Shown piece after piece: positions 1 through 5,720 of a stretch of 6,404 nucleotides of DNA (position 1 is its first letter; each line of letters begins with the position of its first letter). The translations under genes were made by a program, and so were the position numbers. The DNA comes from Chitinophagales bacterium (GTDB lineage Bacteria; Bacteroidota; Bacteroidia; Chitinophagales; Saprospiraceae). The notes under the pieces are model-generated. The model had not been told where the DNA came from, did no database searches, and saw nothing but the letters and a program-made list of their open reading frames with translations. The DNA is taken from NCBI GenBank assembly GCA_013298445.1, contig JAAFHQ010000352.1, forward strand, positions 1 through 6,404. The letters run 5' to 3'.

Positions 1-516
1 GCACTGGAAAAGATGCAAAAGGATATGCAAGCGCTGGCCAAATTGAATAAAAAACTGGGTTTAAAAGGCTCTTATCAAAATCACTCTGGCTTGTACGTAG
101 GGGCATCCATTTGGGAAGTTTGGGAATTGTTGGAGCATACTGCGCCGGGCATTATGGGTTGCCAGTACGACATTCGCCACGCCTGGGTGGAAGGTGGGCA
201 ATCCTGGCAAACCGGGCTACGCCTCATCCATTCCCGCATCAATACCCTGGCTCTCAAGGATTTTGTTTGGGAAAAAACGACCAAAGGCTGGCAGCTTACC
301 AATGTACCCATCGGGACCGGGATGGTGGACTTTAAAACCTATTTTGGCTTGCTCAAAAAGTACAACATTCAGGTTCCCGTTTCGCTGCATTTTGAATACG
401 AGCTGGGTGGCGCTGAGCACGGCAACAAAGACCTGGATGAGGCCAGCAAACGGAAAGTGTATGCTGCCATGCGCCGGGATTTGGAGCGAGTGCAACAATT
501 GTGGCAGGAGGCTTGA
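1..516 (+). CDS. Sugar phosphate isomerase/epimerase, xylose-isomerase-like TIM barrel (5'-truncated)
   Basis: The reading frame is open from base 1, four codons before the first Met, so the gene begins outside the window; 171 C-terminal residues are present and it ends in TGA. What is visible is the second half of an AP-endonuclease-2/xylose-isomerase-like barrel. A YQNHSG segment lies near residue 30, a GCQYDIRHAW segment carries the Asp and His expected for metal binding, a LALKDF strand follows (the family often has VHxKDF), then a VPIGTGMVDF segment, and a late SLHFEY strand supplies the C-terminal Glu typical of the metal site. Members of this family isomerise or epimerise sugars or inositols in the cytoplasm, or are secreted in Bacteroidota; the substrate cannot be assigned here. 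It is separated by 224 bp from the downstream operon and is probably unrelated to it. The family call is firm, the specific function is open. Confidence 0.85.
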   Translation, partial: ALEKMQKDMQALAKLNKKLGLKGSYQNHSGLYVGASIWEVWELLEHTAPGIMGCQYDIRHAWVEGGQSWQTGLRLIHSRINTLALKDFVWEKTTKGWQLTNVPIGTGMVDFKTYFGLLKKYNIQVPVSLHFEYELGGAEHGNKDLDEASKRKVYAAMRRDLERVQQLWQEA

Positions 517-525
517 GTGCTTGTC

Positions 526-535
526 CAGGTACCTG
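526..535. repeat. 10-bp perfect palindrome CAGGTACCTG
   Basis: A perfect 10-bp palindrome lies 10 bases after the stop of the upstream gene. It has no loop and no following T-run, so it is not a convincing terminator. It could be a small dimeric protein-binding site or chance. No other strong hairpin terminator was seen between the isomerase gene and the operon. Confidence 0.25.
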
Positions 536-622
536 ATTAAATATTTCCTTTCTTGACGCTGGGCTTGTGCAAATTAAAAGTGTACGATCTGAAATGAACT
601 CCCATTAAATTCATTTAACGCA

Positions 623-655
623 TTGCAAATAAATTGTTGATAAAAATATTATTTG
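623..655 (+). promoter_or_regulatory. Candidate Bacteroidota-type promoter for the lipid operon
   Basis: The 224-bp gap before the GNAT gene contains TTG at 623-625, then 21 bp, then TATTATTTG at 647-655. This resembles the Bacteroidota primary-sigma pattern (TTTG near -33, TAnnTTTG near -7), but it has one extra base inside the -7 element and a partial -33. It would start transcription around 660, giving a leader of about 80 nt. It is the best match I found in the gap, but the fit is imperfect. Confidence 0.25.
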
Positions 656-668
656 ACGACACCCCTGA

Positions 669-679
669 TTTTGACAAAA
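669..679. promoter_or_regulatory. Inverted repeat TTTTG-A-CAAAA, possible operator
   Basis: Two 5-bp arms flank a single A, forming an 11-bp inverted repeat about 60 bp upstream of the first operon gene and just downstream of the candidate promoter. Position and symmetry would suit a dimeric repressor. The arms are short and AT-rich, so chance is a real alternative. It also contains TTGACA, but no matching -10 box lies about 17 bp downstream. Confidence 0.2.
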
Positions 680-740
680 ATTAGAAGAATCGGTGATCTT
701 TCTCACTATTTTCTTTTGTTCCAATAAATAAGTTTGTGGC

Positions 741-1823
741 ATGACGGACAATAAACGACATGCTTACAGGTCTGGAATCAGGGCAGCTAACCAGGAGGAT
801 AATGCGGCGTTGTTGGAATTGACCCAACTGTCTGCCATGAAAGGGCTTATCTCATTGTGTATTGACCGCCAGCCCGATTTTTTTTTATTGCTTCAAACGA
901 GGGGCGAAAGTGAAGTCGTGGTGCGAACTGAAGGAAATAAGATATTGGGTTCATTTTCTATTTCAAAACAGGAGGTTGTCATCAACAATCAGACCGAGAC
1001 GGTTTATTACCTGGCCGATCTAAAAATACACCCGGATTGGCGCGGTAGTTCTATTGGAATCAGGTTGTTGGAGGCCATGAGAATCCGTTTGTTGGAATTA
1101 TCCGCTGATTTAATGTTCTGCACCGCAGCGGAGGGCAATGACCGGGTATTGCCTTTTTTCCAGGGTCGTTTGGGTTTTCCCAAATGTGAGCACCTCGGCA
1201 AGTTTATTGTTTTTCAAATCATACCTTCCAAAACAGTTCCCAAACCACATTTCAAAATCGGGAATGAGGTACCCAATGGGGTTTCTCTGGCCGCATTTTA
1301 TCAACAATTCTATCAGCACAATTACAGCATTGCCCCGATCATCGACCAGGAATGGTTGGCAACAGCGCAAAACCTGATGGTCATATCTGAAGGAAAGATT
1401 GTTGCTGCGATTAGCCTGATGGATACGGGCTACATGAAGCAAAACATCGTAAAAGGAATGCCAGCATGGTTGAAGCTGCTTGTGAATTGTTCAAAAAAGC
1501 TCAGTCCATTGATGGGTTGGGTACCCTTGCCGGGCATTGGCGAACCCATCAAAGTGCTGAATATCCGCTATTGGGCCCATGCCCCTGGACAGGCTGATGC
1601 ATTAAAAGCTTTGATCCAAAAGGCCCGAAATATTGCCTCGATTGAAAACTTCCATTTTGTTTCAATTGGGCTCCATGAAAGAGACCCAATTGTATCCATT
1701 TGCAAAAAATTCCCAAATGTTCCCTTTTTGTCCAATGGCTACGTCGCTAGTCTACAACACAATCCAGAAAAGATAAAAGCTTTTATTGGAGGGCTTGTGT
1801 TTGAAGATTTTGCGTTGGTTTAA
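741..1823 (+). CDS. GNAT-family N-acyltransferase, long (360 aa) form, first gene of the lipid operon
   Basis: The protein opens with a GNAT-style beta1-alpha1 segment (IRAANQEDNAALLEL, residues 13-27). Motif A follows as LADLKIHPDWRGSSIG (91-106), and after it an amphipathic helix and a FFQGRLGF segment typical of the motif B region. The acyl-CoA pyrophosphate loop reads R101-G-S-S-I-G106. The usual pattern is Q/R-x-x-G-x-G/A, so the first conserved Gly is replaced by Ser. Most single-domain GNATs are about 150-180 residues; here about 190 further residues may form a second, degenerate GNAT half, ending with SIGLHERDPI and a YVASL strand. The enzyme would transfer an acyl or acetyl group, substrate unknown. 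It lies 29 bp before the ADO gene, so co-transcription is likely, and it may act on an amine made or used by this pathway (inference). The ATG at 741 is preceded by an AT-rich leader without a Shine-Dalgarno site. A run of nine T lies inside the gene at 878-886. Confidence 0.8.
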   Translation: MTDNKRHAYRSGIRAANQEDNAALLELTQLSAMKGLISLCIDRQPDFFLLLQTRGESEVVVRTEGNKILGSFSISKQEVVINNQTETVYYLADLKIHPDWRGSSIGIRLLEAMRIRLLELSADLMFCTAAEGNDRVLPFFQGRLGFPKCEHLGKFIVFQIIPSKTVPKPHFKIGNEVPNGVSLAAFYQQFYQHNYSIAPIIDQEWLATAQNLMVISEGKIVAAISLMDTGYMKQNIVKGMPAWLKLLVNCSKKLSPLMGWVPLPGIGEPIKVLNIRYWAHAPGQADALKALIQKARNIASIENFHFVSIGLHERDPIVSICKKFPNVPFLSNGYVASLQHNPEKIKAFIGGLVFEDFALV

Positions 1824-1852
1824 CTTCATTTTTTCACTGTAAAAATCTAAAA

Positions 1853-2596
1853 ATGGAAGCATTAACTTCTACCCCGCACCAACACACCCAGCAATACTGG
1901 GATTTGGTTACTGATGTATTGTCCCAGGCCATTACTGGAGAATTGATTGGGATGTCCAATTTTGCTTCACTCGTTGCTACAATTGACGATCCGGAAGAAA
2001 TGATGGAAGCGGTGGAACACGCCGATAGTGAACGCGGCCACGCCGTAGGATTCATCAAATTGGCTGAAAAATACAAACTCCAGGTCAAGGTCAATTTAAA
2101 AGCCAATTATTGGCGAAGAGTCCGGGAGTCTTTCCTCAAATGGGCAGAGAAAAAGGATTTTATTGCCTGTTTGTTGATTCAGGAAGTCATGCTGGAGTCC
2201 TTTGCCGTTGGTATGTACCGAGAAGTTGGCAAAGCATTCCCAAATGACATTGGGCAATTGTTCACCGACATAGCGGCCGAAGAAGAAGGCCACCTGGAAC
2301 ATTCAATTGAATTGCTCAAGGCCGAAATGGAACGGAATCCGGAAGCCTTTATCCAAAAAGTTGAAATGGTTCATAAAGATTGTATGACCATTCTGGCCGA
2401 GTGGTCGGCAAAAAAGGATGGTAAGGGACACTGCGAAATTTGCAAAGGCAATTGTATGAAAGAATCCTTGTACCTCGCTGATCTTGAAATGAGCAGCTTG
2501 AGAGGGAATTCAATGGCCTTGTACCTCGATGCCCTGGATCGGATTGGGCTCCCAGGTGAAAAAACATTACCATGGATCGCCAACCTTCCCGCGTAG
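1853..2596 (+). CDS. Aldehyde-deformylating oxygenase (aldehyde decarbonylase) homologue, ferritin-like di-iron protein with a Cys-rich insertion
   Basis: Cyanobacterial ADO is a soluble enzyme that converts a fatty aldehyde, with O2 and four electrons, to an alkane or alkene one carbon shorter plus formate. This 247-residue protein aligns with the remembered Synechococcus elongatus enzyme (231 aa) along its length. All six metal ligands are present: E30, E60 with H63 (ERGH), E115, and E144 with H147 (EEGH). From E60 to H147 the spacing equals the cyanobacterial one. The helix ACLLIQEVMLESFAVGMY (105-122) closely matches the ADO helix, including Cys106, Gln110 and Tyr122. The C-terminal region has about 16 extra residues carrying HCEICKGNC (193-201), which I do not recall in cyanobacterial ADO and which could bind zinc or iron. 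An A-rich leader precedes the ATG, and the 3' end overlaps the AAR gene by 25 bp. Needed reductant such as ferredoxin is not encoded nearby. A related di-iron oxygenase with another substrate is possible; family membership is very likely. Confidence 0.9.
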   Translation: MEALTSTPHQHTQQYWDLVTDVLSQAITGELIGMSNFASLVATIDDPEEMMEAVEHADSERGHAVGFIKLAEKYKLQVKVNLKANYWRRVRESFLKWAEKKDFIACLLIQEVMLESFAVGMYREVGKAFPNDIGQLFTDIAAEEEGHLEHSIELLKAEMERNPEAFIQKVEMVHKDCMTILAEWSAKKDGKGHCEICKGNCMKESLYLADLEMSSLRGNSMALYLDALDRIGLPGEKTLPWIANLPA

Positions 2597-3681
2597 ATTT
2601 TGCTGCCATCGGGCATCAGGACAATTGGGACCAGGTCGTTCAATTCATCAATGCAGTTCGTGATCCAACTTTGTCAACATTAGGTATTGAGCAAATCCAG
2701 GAAATTTTTGCCTGGATTCCTCCTCGGGTCATATTTCGGGTAATTGCCCGATCAATCCAGGCAAACACCGTTGCCCAGGGGGTGTACATAGAAACATTTA
2801 TACCTCCTGAACAATTGGCAAGCCCTCAGCTGTCGGGCATGCTGCGGAAAGTAAAACAAGCTGCGGCATGTGCCGAAAGGATTGGTGCTCGGGTAGCTTC
2901 CTTGGGAGGCTTTACTTCCATTGTGTTGGAGGGCAACACCAATCTACTGGCAAGCGAAGGCATTACTGCTTTTACCACGGGGAATACGCTCACGTCAGTA
3001 TTGATTGCAAAGGGGGTTGAAAAGGCTTGTGCCATCCATGGGCTGGATTTGCAACACTGCCAGTTGTTGATCATTGGATCTACGGGTGACATCGGTTCAG
3101 CCTGCACGAGGTATTTTACGGGCAAAGTCCAGACTTTGCTTTTGAATGCCCGCAAGGTCAAGGGCCTCACTGAACAGGGTCAGGCGATAGTGAATGAGGG
3201 GCAAGCCTGCGAATACTCAACCGACTTATCACAATTGCTGCCTCGTGCAGATGTAGTGATAAGTGTAGCAAGCACGGCGGCCCCCTTGTTCAACATGGAT
3301 CAGTGTATGCCCCATACTTTGATTTGTGATGCGGGTTATCCCAAAAATATTTTGGCTGAGCATCAGCTTCAGTGGGAACGCATCTGGCATGGGGGCATGG
3401 GCCAAGTTCAAGGAGGCTTTCATTTCGAGCCAAAGGAAGCGTCGAGCTTTTATCAATTTCCACTTCCCAATATTGGACACGGTTGTGTCTTGGAGTCAAT
3501 GCTATTGGCCTGGGAAAACCTGTATGAGTCTTTTTCAAGCGGGCGTGGGCTGATAACACCACAACGGATAGAATTGATGTGGTCGATTGCTCAAAAGCAT
3601 GGCATTCAGGTTTCACCTTTTTTTAATCATCATGGCCTTTGGTCATCACAAAAAATTGCAAGTGATGCAGGAGCAAGATAA
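2572..3681 (+). CDS. Long-chain acyl-ACP reductase (aldehyde-forming), AAR family
   Basis: AAR reduces fatty acyl-ACP or acyl-CoA with NADPH to the free aldehyde through an enzyme thioester, supplying ADO. The family match is strong. An FAAIGH start (10-15) corresponds to FGLIGH of the S. elongatus protein. SLGGFTSIVLE (110-120) and FTTGNTLTS (134-142) are near-identical family motifs. The nucleotide-binding loop is GSTGDIGSA (169-177), and DAGYPKN (253-259) follows. The segment C305-VLESMLLAWE aligns with the one holding catalytic Cys294, so the nucleophile is kept. It has 369 residues against 341, the excess being about 8 at the N-terminus and a C-terminal tail of about 17 (Phe351 to the end). 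The ATG at 2572 lies inside the ADO gene, and no later Met precedes the conserved IGH segment, so the 25-bp overlap is probably real and implies translational coupling. Its last 17 bp overlap the next gene. Confidence 0.92.
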   Translation: MDRQPSRVDFAAIGHQDNWDQVVQFINAVRDPTLSTLGIEQIQEIFAWIPPRVIFRVIARSIQANTVAQGVYIETFIPPEQLASPQLSGMLRKVKQAAACAERIGARVASLGGFTSIVLEGNTNLLASEGITAFTTGNTLTSVLIAKGVEKACAIHGLDLQHCQLLIIGSTGDIGSACTRYFTGKVQTLLLNARKVKGLTEQGQAIVNEGQACEYSTDLSQLLPRADVVISVASTAAPLFNMDQCMPHTLICDAGYPKNILAEHQLQWERIWHGGMGQVQGGFHFEPKEASSFYQFPLPNIGHGCVLESMLLAWENLYESFSSGRGLITPQRIELMWSIAQKHGIQVSPFFNHHGLWSSQKIASDAGAR

Positions 3682-4777
3682 AATACACCAAATACAACTC
3701 CAAAAACTGCTCTTCACCCAAAACTGGGAAGATCCAATCCCTGATCAGAAGGCAATGCGAATCCGCCCGGGTGAAACCCTATTGACGATCACCTCGGGGG
3801 GCTGTAATACCTTGGGGTTTCTATTGCAGGATCCTCAATCCATTTATTCGGTGGACATAAATGGCAGTCAAAATTGGCAAATGGAATTAAAAATGGCAGC
3901 TTTTCGCCAATTGGATTCCCATGGCTTATTGCAATTCTTTGGGATCAGGGAAAGTAGTAACCGCCTTCAAGTATACGAAGGGTTACGCTCTGAACTCAGT
4001 AAGGAAGCGCAGATTTTTTGGGATGCCAAAAAAGACATCATTGCCAAAGGTTTTTTAGGGCAAGGGCGATTTGAAAAATTTGTTGGAATGGTAGGTGCAC
4101 TGATTCGGTTCTTGCAAGGACAAAAAAGGGTGGATCAATTGTTTGCTGAAAAAAATCTTTCGGCACAACAAAATTTTTACGATAAGTCCTGGGACACCTT
4201 TCAGATGCGCCTATTGTTTAGAACCCTTTTCAACAAATACATCCTGGCACGGCGTGGCTTAAATGCCAACTACTTCCACTTTGACGACGGTTCAAGTTCT
4301 TTTTCGCAAAGTTTTTACAATCGTTTGAAAAAAGCACTGCGGGAAATCCCGATAAAGGGTAACTATTTTTTAGCCGTGTACTTGTTGGGTAAATACCGCA
4401 ACGAAGAGGAAATGCCCGAGTATCTGCTACCGAAGAACTTTGAGGCCATCCAGGCTCGTTTACCTCGGATCAATTTGGTTACCCAGGATGCCCAAAGTTG
4501 GTTGGAGTCTTTGCCCGACGAATCCATCGATTGTTTTGCCCTATCCAATATTTGTGAATTGATGAGTTTGGAAGATACCGAAAGGATGTTTCGGCAGATT
4601 TATCGTACCTCGCGCAAGGGAGGCAGGGTGATTTTCCGCAACTTGATGATCCCCCGAGAAGTTCCAGATTCCATGTCTGCGCTGATTGTAAAAGATGAAG
4701 CCCTCAGTAAAGAGCTGTTGGCTACAGATCGTTCATTTGTCTATTCCAAAGTTGCAGCCTACACCATTAACAAATAA
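3665..4777 (+). CDS. BtaA/DUF3419-family S-adenosylmethionine:diacylglycerol 3-amino-3-carboxypropyl transferase-like protein
   Basis: BtaA transfers the 3-amino-3-carboxypropyl group of S-adenosylmethionine to diacylglycerol, giving the homoserine lipid that BtaB then methylates to the betaine lipid DGTS. Family signatures are clear: FTQNWEDP (17-24), the SAM-binding strand and loop LLTITSGGCNTL (39-50), and YSVDINGSQN (61-70) followed by MELK (73-76). A C-terminal part contains LSNICELMSLEDTERMF, a KGGRVIFRNLM strand and IPRE, as in BtaA. I chose the ATG at 3665 (370 aa) rather than the in-frame ATG at 3587, because it puts FTQNWEDP near residue 20 as expected and overlaps the AAR gene by only 17 bp. 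No BtaB methyltransferase lies in the window, so the product may be an unmethylated homoserine-type lipid, or the acceptor may differ from diacylglycerol (inference). Family confident, acceptor unknown. Confidence 0.87.
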   Translation: MQEQDKIHQIQLQKLLFTQNWEDPIPDQKAMRIRPGETLLTITSGGCNTLGFLLQDPQSIYSVDINGSQNWQMELKMAAFRQLDSHGLLQFFGIRESSNRLQVYEGLRSELSKEAQIFWDAKKDIIAKGFLGQGRFEKFVGMVGALIRFLQGQKRVDQLFAEKNLSAQQNFYDKSWDTFQMRLLFRTLFNKYILARRGLNANYFHFDDGSSSFSQSFYNRLKKALREIPIKGNYFLAVYLLGKYRNEEEMPEYLLPKNFEAIQARLPRINLVTQDAQSWLESLPDESIDCFALSNICELMSLEDTERMFRQIYRTSRKGGRVIFRNLMIPREVPDSMSALIVKDEALSKELLATDRSFVYSKVAAYTINK

Positions 4778-4787
4778 ACTTCAAGGT

Positions 4788-5720
4788 ATGAAAACGAGTA
4801 GTTTTCAAAATTATCCAATACCTGTATTCCTCAATACAATTGTCATTTTGGTTTGTTCCACACTCTATTTTGTGCTTTTGCGCGCAGCTTCAACAACGGA
4901 AAGTAACCTCCTGCTCATCGTTTATGGCTTTTCATTTGCCATAGTGATGATCCCGGTTTATTCCCTGATTCATGAGGCGGAGCACAATATGTTGTATCCC
5001 AATGCCTGGTGGAATAATACCATCGGAAGGTGGCTTTGCACCCTATTCATCGTCTCCTTTACATTTTTTAAACATTGCCATTTGCGGCACCATAAAAAGA
5101 ACCGGACGGACATCGAAATTTGGGAGCTGTACTTTGAAGACCAGGTCAAGTGGAGGCGCTATGGAAATTTATATTTAATGATGATTGGTCTGGGGTACCT
5201 TTCTCTTTGGTGTACGGTAATTCTTTACGCCATTTGGCCATCTTTGGTTTACCATCCCTATTTTCAAAAACACAAAGAAATTGCCGGTTTTTTGGAGGGT
5301 AGCAACCAGGAAGGAAAAGTACAAGCCATGCGATGGGAAAGTTGGGTGGTCATTTTATTCCAAATTGTCTTGTTCTTGCTGTTACACTTAAGCTTCAAGG
5401 CATGGATTGTGCTGTATTTGATGCACGGTTTTTTGTGGTCCTCCCAGAATTATGTCAATCATGCTTTTAGTCCCAGGGATATCATCAACGGTGCACACAA
5501 TTTGAAAATCCCACTTTGGCTGAAACCCATTTATTTGAATTTCAATGTACATCTGGCACACCATCAAAACCCTACAATACCCTGGATACATTTGCCAAAG
5601 TTTATCAAAAGTGGGCCGGAAAGAATCAGTTTTTTCAAAAACTACCTGCGTTTGTGGAAAGGTCCCAAGTTGACCCACGAGGGAAATCCAGTGGTAATAG
5701 AAGACCTTCCATTAACTTAG
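4788..5720 (+). CDS. Membrane fatty-acid desaturase/hydroxylase (three histidine boxes)
   Basis: This 310-residue membrane di-iron protein has the histidine boxes of the fatty acid desaturase superfamily: H62-EAE-H66, H98-LR-H101-H102 and H255-LA-H258-H259. An extra conserved-looking NYVNH (221-225) precedes the third box. Hydrophobic stretches lie near residues 13-31, 41-60, 83-94, 128-149 and 187-212, fitting a multi-pass protein with the boxes on one face. It would desaturate or hydroxylate an acyl chain, or a lipid-like product of the operon, using O2 and an electron donor not encoded here. I prefer the ATG at 4788, ten bases after the preceding stop, over an in-frame ATG at 4695. The added 31 residues from 4695 do not look like this family and would overlap the BtaA-like gene by 83 bp. 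An AAGG sits at 4783-4786 but only one base before the ATG. It does not show the AlkB-type four-motif pattern. Regiochemistry and substrate unknown. Confidence 0.87.
   Translation: MKTSSFQNYPIPVFLNTIVILVCSTLYFVLLRAASTTESNLLLIVYGFSFAIVMIPVYSLIHEAEHNMLYPNAWWNNTIGRWLCTLFIVSFTFFKHCHLRHHKKNRTDIEIWELYFEDQVKWRRYGNLYLMMIGLGYLSLWCTVILYAIWPSLVYHPYFQKHKEIAGFLEGSNQEGKVQAMRWESWVVILFQIVLFLLLHLSFKAWIVLYLMHGFLWSSQNYVNHAFSPRDIINGAHNLKIPLWLKPIYLNFNVHLAHHQNPTIPWIHLPKFIKSGPERISFFKNYLRLWKGPKLTHEGNPVVIEDLPLT

Noticed and set aside
671..676. TTGACA resembling a sigma-70 -35 box
   Set aside because: The hexamer about 17 bp downstream (TGATCT) is a poor -10, and this promoter type is not typical of the suspected phylum.
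729..736. TAAGTTTG, an exact TAnnTTTG -7 match just before the GNAT gene
   Set aside because: It ends four bases before the ATG, so it would give a leaderless message, and no TTTG lies at the proper distance upstream.
2826..3170. Antisense open frame of 114 codons inside the AAR gene
   Set aside because: It is a mirror of a strongly conserved coding region, shows no recognisable domain and has no separate start context.
3587..3664. Upstream in-frame ATG that would extend the BtaA-like protein by 26 residues
   Set aside because: The extension lies wholly inside the AAR coding end, has no family features, and the ATG at 3665 places the FTQNWEDP motif at the expected distance from the start.
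4695..4787. Upstream in-frame ATG that would extend the desaturase by 31 residues
   Set aside because: It would overlap the BtaA-like gene by 83 bp and adds polar sequence unlike the family N-terminus. The ATG at 4788 sits neatly ten bases after the previous stop.
4788..5720. Reading the desaturase as an AlkB-type alkane hydroxylase acting on the ADO product
   Set aside because: The histidine pattern is HxxxH, HxxHH, HxxHH without the AlkB-type EHxxGHH and NYxEHYG motifs, so only the general superfamily is supported.
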